NCBI GenBank assembly: GCA_964345215.1
Contig: CAYFQH010000047.1
Coordinates: forward strand, 1-14,847
DNA: 14,847 nucleotides
Direction of reading: 5' to 3'
Source: CAYFQH01 sp964345215
GTDB lineage: Bacteria > Bacillota > Clostridia > Christensenellales > Aristaeellaceae
Part shown: in pieces, positions 8,170 through 14,847 of the stretch
Layout of the letters: each line of letters begins with the position of its first letter
How positions within the stretch are numbered: the stretch's first letter is position 1
Made by a program: the position numbers and the translations under genes
The notes under the pieces: generated by a model
Seen by the model: the letters and a program-made list of their open reading frames with translations, nothing else
Databases searched by the model: none
Told to the model about the DNA's origin: nothing

Positions 8170-9357
8170 TCAACCGTTTACTTCATGCTGTTCAACTTGG
8201 GTTCCGGCTTCAACTACAAAGCCGGCGGGCAGGCGAACCCCTTGGCCTACAACGGCAATATTGCCCTTGTCTTTACCAATAACGGCCCCTGGGCCTACGT
8301 GGGCACCTTCGCCAATAATGGCCCTTTTAATAATGGCGCCCCGTTCAATAATCGCGTTGGGCATAACCACACTGTCAATAATTTCGGCCCCGGCAGCCAC
8401 GGTAACACCCGAGAATAACACAGAATGCTTTACCTGACCGTAAACCTCGCAGCCTTCGGTAACCAGTGAGTTTGAAGCGCAGGCGCCGCTGGCGATGTAG
8501 TGGGGGGGCATGCTGGTGTTTCTAGCATAAATGCGCCAGCACTTATCATAAAGGGCAATGGGGGCCGGGCGCTTTAGCAAATCCATATTGGCCTCCCAAA
8601 GGCTTTCAATGGTGCCAACATCCTTCCAGTAACCCTCAAAATCATAGGCTAAAAGCAGCTGTTTGTCGCTGAGCATAGCAGGAATGATATTTTTGCCAAA
8701 GTCGTTTGAAGATTTTTTATTGGCTTCATCGGCAACTAGATATTCCCGCAGCTTGTCCCATGTAAAAATATAAATGCCCATGCTGGCTTTATTGCTTTTA
8801 GGGGCCGAGGGCTTTTCTTCAAATTCAACAATCCGGTTTTCATCCCCTGTATTCATAATGCCAAAGCGGCTGGCCTCTTCCCAGGGCACTTCCATAACGG
8901 CAATGGTTACATCGGCGTTGTTCTTTTTATGGTACGAAAGCATTTTGGCATAGTTCATTTTATAAATATGATCTCCGCTTAAAATGAGCACGTAGTCGGG
9001 TGAATACTGTTCAATAAAGGCCATGTTTTGGTAAATGGCATTGGCGGTCCCCCGGTACCATTCCCCCTGTTTGCCTTTTACATAAGGGGGAAGCACAAAA
9101 ACACCCCCGTTGTTTAAGTCCAAATCCCAGGGGGAGCCGCTGCCAATATAGGCATTGAGCTCTAAAGGTTGATACTGGGTGAGCACACCCACCGCATCAA
9201 TGCCGCTGTTGGTGCAGTTGCTGAGGGGAAAGTCAATAATGCGGTATTTTCCCCCGTAGGGGATTGCCGGCTTTGCCATTTCTTTTGTTAAAATACCCAG
9301 CCTGCTGCCTTGGCCGCCTGCTAGAAGCATGGCCACACATTCTTTTTTTCTACCCAT
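8170..9357 (-). CDS. glgC: Glucose-1-phosphate adenylyltransferase (ADP-glucose pyrophosphorylase)
   Basis: The enzyme catalyses ATP + glucose-1-phosphate to ADP-glucose + PPi, the committed step of bacterial glycogen synthesis. It is 395 residues, normal for the Firmicutes form. Visible motifs: the nucleotide-binding loop GGQGSRL (14-20), GGKYRIIDFPLSNCTNSG (35-52; Lys37 aligns with the effector-binding Lys39 of E. coli GlgC), WYRGTANAIYQN (100-111), SGDHIYKMNY (127-136) with the metal-binding Asp, FEEKP (179-183) and GYWKDVGT (242-249). The last 100 residues form the left-handed beta-helix of hexapeptide-like repeats. GGGAG-type site GGGAG lies 8 bases before the ATG. It is the catalytically complete member of the GlgC/GlgD pair, 54 bp after glgB. 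Confidence 0.97.
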   Translation of the reverse strand: MGRKKECVAMLLAGGQGSRLGILTKEMAKPAIPYGGKYRIIDFPLSNCTNSGIDAVGVLTQYQPLELNAYIGSGSPWDLDLNNGGVFVLPPYVKGKQGEWYRGTANAIYQNMAFIEQYSPDYVLILSGDHIYKMNYAKMLSYHKKNNADVTIAVMEVPWEEASRFGIMNTGDENRIVEFEEKPSAPKSNKASMGIYIFTWDKLREYLVADEANKKSSNDFGKNIIPAMLSDKQLLLAYDFEGYWKDVGTIESLWEANMDLLKRPAPIALYDKCWRIYARNTSMPPHYIASGACASNSLVTEGCEVYGQVKHSVLFSGVTVAAGAEIIDSVVMPNAIIERGAIIKRAIIGEGAHVGPGAVIGKDKGNIAVVGQGVRLPAGFVVEAGTQVEQHEVNG

Positions 9358-9411
9358 TTAAAACACTCCCTTATGAATAATGAAAGAGATCATACCAGTA
9401 AAGAAGGGAAA

Positions 9412-11448
9412 TTATTTTTCTTTTTTGGAATGATCTGCCCTTTTTGGTTTGATTGGTACCGGCTTACCCTGATCAGGTAAGCTCTTTTTTTCTATTGGCT
9501 TTTTATGATAGGTAAAGTATACACAAGATAGGGGCGGAACGCAAATGGTGGCAGACAGGGGAAAGGACTGGTAGGCTGCCTTTTTAATTGGAAGGGGGCC
9601 TGGGTTGTATTGGTTGGAGCCGCCAAATTCCTCTTTATCGGAGTTAAGCACCTCTTCAATGGTACCCCCATAGGGAAGACCGATAATGTATTCGGGATGA
9701 AAAACAGGGGTAAAGTTGACCACGCAAACTAAGGCCCTGCCTTTTTTATCTGTTCTAATAAAGGCCAAAACACTGTTGCCCCTATCATCGGCTGTGAGCC
9801 ATTGAAAGCCGTTCCAAGAATCATCCACCTCAAATAAGGCAGGGGTTTTGGTATACAGGTGATTCAGCTTTTTAACAAAGGCTTTAAGCTGGGGGTGGCG
9901 CTGGTACACCAGCAAAAACCAATCCAGCTGGTCGTCGAACTTCCATTCAATAAAATGGCCAAACTCACTGCCCATAAACAGAAGTTTTTTACCGGGATGG
10001 GCTATGGTGTACCCGTACAGGGCACGGAGGCCGGCAAATTTTTGCCACAGATCGCCGGGCTGTTTATCAAGCATAGAATGTTTGCCGTGAACCACCTCAT
10101 CATGAGAGAAGGGAAGAATATAGTTTTCGTTAAAGGCATAGTAAAGAGAAAAAGTTAATTTATCATGGTGAAATTTGCGGTGAATAGGGTCTGTTTTAAT
10201 GTAGGCAAGGATGTCATTCATCCAGCCCATGTTCCATTTAAAGCCGAAACCTAACCCGCCCATAGCGGTGGGCTTTGTAACCATAGGATAGGCACTGGCT
10301 TCTTCTGCCGCCATCATCACTCCGGGAAAATCCCGATAGACCACCTGGTTTAAATGCTTGATAAAGGCAATGGCGTCTAGATTTTCCCGGCCGCCGTACT
10401 GGTTGGGCAGCCACTGGCCTTCTTCCTTGCTAAAATCATAATAGAGCATGCTGCTGACCGCATCAACCCGAAGGCCGTCGGCATGAAAATATTCCAGCCA
10501 AAAACAGGCGTTGCTTAACAAAAAGCTGCATACTTCGCCCCGGGCGAAATCAAAATACTGGGTGCCCCACTGGGGCATTTCCCCCCGGCGGGGGTCCGGG
10601 TGCTCGTAGCAAGGGCTGCCGTCAAAGCGGCGCAGGCCCACCTCATCCCTGGGGAAGTGGGAAGGTACCCAGTCCAGCAATACGCCGATGCCCCCTTGGT
10701 GGCACCTGTCGATAAAGGCCATTAGATCCTTTGGGCTGCCGTAGCGGGAAGTGGCTGCGTAATAGCCTGTTACCTGATACCCCCAGGACATATCCAAGGG
10801 GTGCTCCATGACGGGCATTAATTCCACATGGGTGTAGCCCATGTCTTGGAGGTAGGGAACCAGCTGGTCGGCAGTTTCACCATAGGTTAAAAAAGAACCG
10901 TCCTCATGACGCCGCCAGGAGCCAAGGTGCATTTCGTAAATGTTAATCGGGCTTTCATAGGGGTTCCAGCTTTTTCTTTTTTCCATCCATTCCTGGTCCT
11001 GCCAATGGTAGCCGTCTATATCATACAGGCGGCTGGCCGTATGGGGCCGTAACTCGCTATAAAACCCATAGGGGTCGGCTTTATAATGCCATTGATTGTC
11101 TCTGCCTAAAATGGCGTATTTATAAGTATCCGAAAAGGAGGTGTTTTTTTCATCTGTATCTGCCAAAGGCAGGCCTTCTTCTTTTTGATCTGGGTAAAAA
11201 AGGCTGTTTTCCAAAAGAAGCTCCCAGGTACCATCAAATTGTTTTTCCATTGGGTAGGCTGACGCGTCCCATAGGCAAAACTCCCCAACAAGAGAAACTT
11301 TTTTAGCGTTGGGGGCCCAAAGGGTGAACTTCCACATTTTTTGATTGTTTGCAATCAGCGGATGAGCACCGAAGAAATGGTAAGCATGGCGATTCTTTCC
11401 TTGGTGAAAGGCTTCTCTTTGCTCTGAAGTGGGGGCGATATAGGGCAT
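9412..11448 (-). CDS. glgB: 1,4-alpha-glucan branching enzyme (GH13)
   Basis: The enzyme cuts alpha-1,4-glucan and re-attaches the piece through an alpha-1,6 bond, giving glycogen its branches. It is 678 residues with an N-terminal CBM48 domain (about 35-140, with FTLWAPNAKKVSLVGEF), a GH13 barrel and a C-terminal beta domain. Catalytic residues by family comparison: nucleophile Asp329 in ADGLRVDAV (323-331), acid/base Glu382 in MAAEEAS, and the transition-state Asp450 in FSHDEVVHG. WGYQVTGYYAATSRYG (222-237) is also diagnostic. The last 30 residues (about 648-678) are a basic Lys/Pro-rich tail ending in KKEK, unusual for the family. AGGAGG is 7 bases before the ATG, and the gene starts 23 bp after arsR, so the two are almost certainly co-transcribed. 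Confidence 0.97.
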   Translation of the reverse strand: MPYIAPTSEQREAFHQGKNRHAYHFFGAHPLIANNQKMWKFTLWAPNAKKVSLVGEFCLWDASAYPMEKQFDGTWELLLENSLFYPDQKEEGLPLADTDEKNTSFSDTYKYAILGRDNQWHYKADPYGFYSELRPHTASRLYDIDGYHWQDQEWMEKRKSWNPYESPINIYEMHLGSWRRHEDGSFLTYGETADQLVPYLQDMGYTHVELMPVMEHPLDMSWGYQVTGYYAATSRYGSPKDLMAFIDRCHQGGIGVLLDWVPSHFPRDEVGLRRFDGSPCYEHPDPRRGEMPQWGTQYFDFARGEVCSFLLSNACFWLEYFHADGLRVDAVSSMLYYDFSKEEGQWLPNQYGGRENLDAIAFIKHLNQVVYRDFPGVMMAAEEASAYPMVTKPTAMGGLGFGFKWNMGWMNDILAYIKTDPIHRKFHHDKLTFSLYYAFNENYILPFSHDEVVHGKHSMLDKQPGDLWQKFAGLRALYGYTIAHPGKKLLFMGSEFGHFIEWKFDDQLDWFLLVYQRHPQLKAFVKKLNHLYTKTPALFEVDDSWNGFQWLTADDRGNSVLAFIRTDKKGRALVCVVNFTPVFHPEYIIGLPYGGTIEEVLNSDKEEFGGSNQYNPGPLPIKKAAYQSFPLSATICVPPLSCVYFTYHKKPIEKKSLPDQGKPVPIKPKRADHSKKEK

Positions 11449-11471
11449 TGGAAAACCTCCTAACCGTACAC

Positions 11472-11840
11472 TTATTGGTGATAAACGTGGGATAGGGCAA
11501 TGGAGAGAATTTGACCTACATGGTGATCATCCAGCGAATAAAAAACAGAGCGGCCACTTTTACGGGCTTTTACACAGTGGGCATCCCGCAAGGTGCGTAA
11601 CTGGTGGCTAACAGCACTTTGAGACATGTTGAGCACATGGCATAAATCGTACACGCAAAATTCCTGCTCTCTTAGGGCAAGCAGTATTTTAAGCCGGGTA
11701 GGGTCGGCCATGGCAGACAAAATAGTGATCATCGCGGTTAAAGCCTCTTCATTGGGCATGGTTTTTTGCGCTTTTAGCACCAGCTGATCATCGGATATGG
11801 GGTAAGAAATGCTTGTATTTTTATCTGGGATTTTATCCAT
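11472..11840 (-). CDS. ArsR/SmtB-family metal-sensing transcriptional repressor
   Basis: A 122-residue winged helix-turn-helix repressor. The core begins at LSAMADPTRLKILLAL (41-56), with the recognition helix around SQSAVSHQLRTLRD (73-86) and the beta wing at KSGRSVFYSL (94-103). The zinc/cobalt site of helix alpha-5 seen in SmtB and CzrA is complete: Asp105-x-His107, then ten residues, then His118-x-x-His121 (LDDHHVGQ ... LSHVYH). The Cys62-V-Y-Asp65 motif matches the alpha-3 pair CVGD of SmtB, but the N-terminal Cys/His that would complete the alpha-3N site are missing. The likely mode is therefore metal binding at the dimer interface with release from the operator. No metal exporter or metallothionein is in view; the next gene, 23 bp on, is glgB. 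AGGAG lies 9 bases before the ATG. The metal identity is inference. Confidence 0.9.
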   Translation of the reverse strand: MDKIPDKNTSISYPISDDQLVLKAQKTMPNEEALTAMITILSAMADPTRLKILLALREQEFCVYDLCHVLNMSQSAVSHQLRTLRDAHCVKARKSGRSVFYSLDDHHVGQILSIALSHVYHQ

Positions 11841-11854
11841 TAATAACTACTCCT

Positions 11855-11871
11855 GTATACTGTTATTGTAC
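11855..11871. promoter_or_regulatory. Candidate operator: imperfect inverted repeat over the arsR -10 region
   Basis: GTATACTGTTATTGTAC has matching ends (GTAnAnT...AnTnTAC when compared with its reverse complement) and overlaps the -10 element at 11865-11870, where an autoregulating ArsR-type repressor would be expected to bind. It does not resemble the TGAA/TTCA half-sites of SmtB or CzrA operators, so the call is weak. Confidence 0.3.
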
Positions 11872-11894
11872 CTTCAAACAAAAGGGTTCGTCAA
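11865..11894 (-). promoter_or_regulatory. Sigma-A-type promoter of the arsR-glgBCDA block
   Basis: On the - strand, TTGACG (11894-11889) and TACAAT (11870-11865) are separated by 18 bases, each with one mismatch to the vegetative consensus. The -10 ends about 24 bases upstream of the arsR start codon, leaving room for a short leader with the AGGAG site. No other comparably good promoter was seen in the intergenic gaps downstream, which supports a single long transcript. Confidence 0.65.
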
Positions 11895-11913
11895 GAACAA
11901 CTCGGTTTTTGAC

Positions 11914-12603
11914 CTAAAAAACCTTTGCCTTGACCAGGGCTTTTTGGGCTTCCTGCTGATTCATGCCCGGTGCTAAGGCCGGATGGTAGAGGATGTTTAG
12001 CATATCATAATCTAGCTGAGTAGCGCTTTGGGGCTTGGGTGTGCCAGTGTATAAAAGGCTTTCGGGTAAAAAGTCGATGTCGTTGCATAGGCCCAAAAGA
12101 TTAATTAATTCTTCCTCCACAACCCCGTCCCGCTCTTGTTGGAGAACCAAGGCGCTGTTTACATAAATGTTTCCCCTTACAATTACAAAGTTTTGGTATT
12201 TGTAGGTGAAAAAACCTCGGTTTCCGGCAACATAGCGGTCGGTAGCAGCGGCGATGTTTTCTTTTGTATCAAATAAAATGACAACATGGGCTTCCTCTTC
12301 TTTAGATGAAAGAGATAGAGGAGGGGCAAGGGGAACTTGTTCATGTAAAAGATCAAAAAAAGCGCTTAAATGGGTCAAATCTTCCTGGTTAAAGCGGCCT
12401 TTTACGCTAATAGAAATGGGCTCTTTCCAGCGAATCATCCGGTTGCGCTGCTCATCGCCATATTCACTTGAAAAGGCACTGGCATAAAAACCTCTTAAGG
12501 CATCACTCTGAGAGGGGAGGAGATTTGTATGCCATAAATGACAGCCGCTTAAAAACAAACACAGTGCCAAAAGGGTTGCCAGGGCTACGTTTTTTTTGTA
12601 CAC
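11914..12603 (-). CDS. DUF2927-like lipoprotein
   Basis: A 229-residue lipoprotein. The N-terminus has two lysines, a hydrophobic core and the lipobox LSGC with Cys21 as the lipidation site, so the mature protein should sit on the outer face of the cytoplasmic membrane. The body resembles DUF2927: an N-terminal RWKEPISISVKG block (58-69), EEELINLLGLCND (163-175) and the C-terminal signature LDYDMLNILYHPALAPGM (197-214) followed by NQQEAQKAL. Family function is unknown. The EE(L) segment sits where some members have a helix with acidic residues, but no HExxH zinc motif is present. The start is a GTG, 8 bases after AAGGAG. It stops 20 bp before the promoter of arsR. No clear terminator or own promoter was found. 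The DUF assignment is from motif memory, not a search. Confidence 0.75.
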   Translation of the reverse strand: MYKKNVALATLLALCLFLSGCHLWHTNLLPSQSDALRGFYASAFSSEYGDEQRNRMIRWKEPISISVKGRFNQEDLTHLSAFFDLLHEQVPLAPPLSLSSKEEEAHVVILFDTKENIAAATDRYVAGNRGFFTYKYQNFVIVRGNIYVNSALVLQQERDGVVEEELINLLGLCNDIDFLPESLLYTGTPKPQSATQLDYDMLNILYHPALAPGMNQQEAQKALVKAKVF

Positions 12604-12666
12604 CTTTATCTCTCCTTCCTGCTACAATAAGCCGAAACAGGCTAAAACCTTAAGAAAACCTCAATA

Positions 12667-12680
12667 AATCATGAATGATT
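12667..12680. promoter_or_regulatory. Palindrome AATCAT-GA-ATGATT in the divergent region
   Basis: A perfect 6-bp inverted repeat with a 2-base centre covers the -35 position (12675-12680) of the + strand promoter. It is a candidate operator for the kinase operon and possibly for the divergent lipoprotein gene. No local regulator other than ArsR is in view. Confidence 0.4.
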
Positions 12681-12694
12681 CTTTAATCAAAGTA

Positions 12695-12703
12695 TGATAT
12701 AAT
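12695..12703 (+). promoter_or_regulatory. Extended -10 promoter of the kinase operon
   Basis: TGATATAAT is a perfect extended -10 element (TGnTATAAT). No good -35 hexamer stands 16-18 bases upstream, which is tolerated by extended -10 promoters. The start codon is 35 bases downstream, with AAAGGGG in between. Confidence 0.65.
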
Positions 12704-12738
12704 TACACAATAAATGCAAGGCGAAAGGGGAAAAAATC

Positions 12739-13836
12739 GTGGCACATACATCAAAAGCAATTCCGGCAGAGGTTTTAGAAGCGTATTTTGGCCAAAAAGA
12801 GGTTACAGCAACCCCTTACGGCAGCGGTCATATACAAGATACATTTTTAGTTGATGATAAGCAAAATAAGTTTATCCTTCAGCGCATTAACCAAAGGGTA
12901 TTTCCAGATGTGGTGGGGGTAATGGAAAATATTATTCACGTCACCTCCTTTTTAAAAGAAAAACTTGCAAAAAATGGCCGGGATGTAACCCGGGAAGTGA
13001 TGACCCTTTGCCCAACCTTTGATGGAAAACTATATTTTGTAGATGGCACTGGGGAGTACTGGCGAGTATATACTTTTGTTGAAGACACCATTACCTATCA
13101 GTTGCCCGATAATGAGCAGGTGTTTTATGAAGCGGCAAAGGCCTTTGGAGATTTTCAACTTCACTTAAATGACTATCCGGCTCACACCTTGGTTGAAACC
13201 ATTAAAAACTTCCACCATACCCCAACCCGGGTAGGTCAGCTGGAGAAAGCTTTGCAAGGGGCCAGCTCCCAGCGGCTTGAAACGGCCAAAGCGGAAATTG
13301 CCTTTGCAAAGGAGCGGTTTTCAAAGGCCGATGCCCTTGTAAAACAGTTGGATGCGGGCCGCTTGCCTCTAAGGGTAACCCACAATGACACCAAGCTAAA
13401 CAACGTTTTAATGGATAGAGAAACAGGCCGGGGCCTGTGCGTAATTGACCTTGATACGGTAATGCCCGGCCTGGCCGCCTACGATTTTGGGGACGCCATT
13501 CGCTTTGGGGCCAATACCGCCCAGGAGAGCGAGGCTGATGTAACAAAGGTATCATTAAATATGGGGCTTTTTAAAGCCTATGTGAAGGGCTATCTTGAAA
13601 AAACAGCTGCCATTTTAAACAATGAGGAAATTGACTCCCTGCCCCTTGGAGCAAAGATGATTACCTACGAAACAGGCCTGCGCTTTTTGGCTGACTATTT
13701 AAACAACGATGTGTATTTTAAAATCAGCTTTCCAGAAGAGAACCTGGTCAGGGCCCGGAACCAATTTGCACTGGTAGGGGATATGGAAAACAAGTGGGAG
13801 CAAATGCAGCGAGCGGTGGATGAATATAAGAAGTAA
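12739..13836 (+). CDS. NahK-like sugar-1-kinase (aminoglycoside phosphotransferase fold)
   Basis: A 365-residue kinase of the APH/choline-kinase fold, close in length and motifs to N-acetylhexosamine 1-kinase (NahK/LnpB) of bifidobacteria, which makes GlcNAc-1-P or GalNAc-1-P from the free sugar and ATP. Visible motifs: the glycine-rich YGSGHIQDTF loop (27-36), the ATP-site lysine region KFILQRIN, the Brenner-type catalytic motif RVTHNDTKLNNVL (212-224) with catalytic Asp217, and the metal-binding VIDLDTVMPG (235-244; Asp237). There is no signal peptide. The start is a GTG, 8 bases after AAAGGGG. A sugar nucleotidyltransferase follows 17 bp later, which fits a two-step salvage route to an NDP-sugar. 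No lacto-N-biose phosphorylase or epimerase of the bifidobacterial pathway is in view, so the exact sugar is uncertain. Confidence 0.8.
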   Translation: MAHTSKAIPAEVLEAYFGQKEVTATPYGSGHIQDTFLVDDKQNKFILQRINQRVFPDVVGVMENIIHVTSFLKEKLAKNGRDVTREVMTLCPTFDGKLYFVDGTGEYWRVYTFVEDTITYQLPDNEQVFYEAAKAFGDFQLHLNDYPAHTLVETIKNFHHTPTRVGQLEKALQGASSQRLETAKAEIAFAKERFSKADALVKQLDAGRLPLRVTHNDTKLNNVLMDRETGRGLCVIDLDTVMPGLAAYDFGDAIRFGANTAQESEADVTKVSLNMGLFKAYVKGYLEKTAAILNNEEIDSLPLGAKMITYETGLRFLADYLNNDVYFKISFPEENLVRARNQFALVGDMENKWEQMQRAVDEYKK

Positions 13837-13853
13837 AGAAAGGGCTGTATAAA

Positions 13854-14768
13854 GTGAAAGAACCAGTACTGGTGATTATGGCTGCTGGCATGGGCAGCCG
13901 CTTTGGCGGATTAAAACAAATGGCTCCCATTGGCCCCGGCGGCCAGTGGATTTTAGAATACAGCCTGTATGATGCCTTAAAGGCTGGTTTTAAAGAAGCC
14001 ATTATTATTATTAAAGAAGAAAACGAAGGCCTGATGCGTGAGCTGATAGACGGCCGGATAAAAGGCAAAATCAAAATTACCTATGTTTACCAAAAACTGG
14101 AGGCAATTCCCCAGGGGGCGGAAGTACCCAGGGGGCGTACTAAACCTTGGGGCACAGGGCAGGCTGTTTTGGCAGCTAAAGAGCAGATTAGCGGCCCCTT
14201 TGCCGCCATTAACGCCGACGATTATTATGGCCGGGAAGCCTTTGAGCTGATGTATACCCATTTAAGCCAAACAAACGCCAATCAAAACGACTTTGCCATG
14301 GTGGGATATTTACTTAAAAACACCTTGACCAAAAGCGGTTTTGTATCTCGGGGAGTATGTCAGGTAAATGAAAACCACCAGCTTACAAGCATTGTAGAAC
14401 GGGTACATATTATAGAAACCATTGACGGCCCTATGTACACCAACGATCAGCAGGTATATTACCGTCTGGGGGAAGAAACCATTGTATCCATGAACATGTG
14501 GGGTTTTACCAAAGGAATGATTTCTGCTTTGGAAGAGGGATTTAAAACCTTTTTTACAAGGGAGGTACCTCAAAACCCCCTGAAAGCCGAGTTTTTTTTA
14601 CCCTTTGCTGTAGAGGAAATGCTGGCGGACAAACAGGCAACTGTAAGGGTGTTTACAACAAAGGACCGTTGGTATGGCATTACCTATAAAAACGACGGCC
14701 CCATGGTACATGAAGCCCTTGGCGCCCTTCATAAAAAGGGGCTGTATCCCAACAATTTGTGGGATTAG
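13854..14768 (+). CDS. Sugar-1-phosphate nucleotidyltransferase (GlmU/GalU-type domain)
   Basis: A 304-residue single-domain nucleotidyltransferase. The signature loop AAGMGSRFGGLKQ (10-22) carries the Gly-rich phosphate-binding turn and conserved Arg and Lys. PWGTGQAVLAA (98-108) is the uracil/base-recognition block, and NADDYYG (120-126) holds the metal-binding Asp. KAEFFLP near the C-terminus is common in this subgroup. The beta-helix acetyltransferase domain of GlmU is absent, so it should only activate the sugar phosphate. It starts with GTG, 9 bases after GAAAGGG and 17 bp after the kinase, so the pair is one operon. The likely reaction is UTP plus HexNAc-1-P (or hexose-1-P) to UDP-sugar and PPi; the nucleotide and sugar are inferred from the neighbour rather than shown. 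Confidence 0.85.
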   Translation: MKEPVLVIMAAGMGSRFGGLKQMAPIGPGGQWILEYSLYDALKAGFKEAIIIIKEENEGLMRELIDGRIKGKIKITYVYQKLEAIPQGAEVPRGRTKPWGTGQAVLAAKEQISGPFAAINADDYYGREAFELMYTHLSQTNANQNDFAMVGYLLKNTLTKSGFVSRGVCQVNENHQLTSIVERVHIIETIDGPMYTNDQQVYYRLGEETIVSMNMWGFTKGMISALEEGFKTFFTREVPQNPLKAEFFLPFAVEEMLADKQATVRVFTTKDRWYGITYKNDGPMVHEALGALHKKGLYPNNLWD

Positions 14769-14824
14769 AAAGGGTAAGAGTCTTTTTAATTTGGCAAACT
14801 GCAACTGAAGTACACCAATAAAAA

Positions 14825-14847
14825 AAGCCGCTTATGTCAAGCGGCTT
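14825..14847. terminator. Rho-independent terminator, probably bidirectional
   Basis: AAGCCGCTT (14825-14833) and AAGCGGCTT (14839-14847) form a perfect 9-bp stem with a 5-base loop. A run of A upstream gives a U-tract for - strand transcripts arriving from the right. The T-run needed on the + strand starts with TT and is cut off by the window edge. It lies 56 bp after the nucleotidyltransferase stop. Confidence 0.8.

Noticed and set aside
8185..8418. + strand open frame of 77 codons rich in Asn and Gly
   Set aside because: It is antisense to the repetitive beta-helix part of glgC; the composition is explained by the hexapeptide-like repeats, and no ribosome binding site supports it.
11904..11923. 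Hairpin GGTTTTT / AAAAACC across the lipoprotein stop codon
   Set aside because: The stem has only two G-C pairs and is not followed by a T-run on the lipoprotein strand, so it is unlikely to terminate transcription.
13202..13555. - strand open frame of 117 codons
   Set aside because: It lies wholly antisense to the kinase gene, is Pro/Arg/Leu-rich without family motifs, and has no promoter or ribosome binding site.
13748..14074. - strand open frame of 108 codons across the kinase-nucleotidyltransferase junction
   Set aside because: It is antisense to two well-supported genes and shows no recognisable motif.
1..14847. CRISPR array, tRNA or rRNA genes, prophage or defence system
   Set aside because: No regularly spaced repeats, no tRNA cloverleaf or rRNA sequence, and no phage or defence protein motifs were noticed on either strand.

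Overview
The window looks like the chromosome of a Gram-positive anaerobe of the Firmicutes, most likely a Clostridia-type lineage. This rests on the glgB-glgC-glgD-glgA gene order with the Firmicutes-type GlgC/GlgD pair, strong AGGAGG-type ribosome binding sites, a lipobox lipoprotein, and moderate-GC, A/T-rich intergenic DNA. The species cannot be named from the sequence alone.

Layout. Positions 1-1175 are a graveyard of two unrelated insertion-sequence transposases. A broken ISL3-family copy on the + strand runs off the left edge. It abuts a broken IS5-family copy on the - strand; both carry stops and/or frameshifts. Next comes a long block on the - strand, transcribed right to left: an SmtB/CzrA-type metal-sensing ArsR regulator (11840-11472), glgB (11448-9412), glgC (9357-8170), glgD (8134-7013), glgA (6948-5389), a cytoplasmic-type GH38 alpha-mannosidase (5354-2247) and an HSL-type alpha/beta hydrolase (2208-1273). 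Gaps are only 23-64 bp, so this reads as one operon. A good sigma-A-type promoter (TTGACG, 18 bp, TACAAT) lies in front of arsR. A terminator-shaped hairpin straddles the glgD stop codon before glgA and could tune the downstream genes. Upstream on the same strand lies a DUF2927-like lipoprotein (12603-11914). Across a 135-bp divergent region, an extended -10 promoter drives a two-gene + strand operon: a NahK-like sugar-1-kinase (12739-13836) and a GlmU/GalU-type sugar nucleotidyltransferase (13854-14768). A perfect 9-bp-stem hairpin, probably a bidirectional terminator, closes the window.

How the genes work together. GlgC (with its degenerate partner GlgD) makes ADP-glucose, GlgA polymerises it and GlgB branches the chain, so the core is a complete glycogen synthesis route. 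No glycogen phosphorylase or debranching enzyme is visible here. The mannosidase and the hydrolase look like downstream riders on the same transcript. The kinase/nucleotidyltransferase pair probably salvages a free hexose or N-acetylhexosamine to an NDP-sugar.

The least expected points are: a regulator with an intact zinc-type alpha-5 site heading a glycogen operon with no metal transporter in view; the stop-codon-spanning hairpin between glgD and glgA; the basic tails on both GlgA and GlgB; and a DUF2927-like lipoprotein in a Gram-positive setting.
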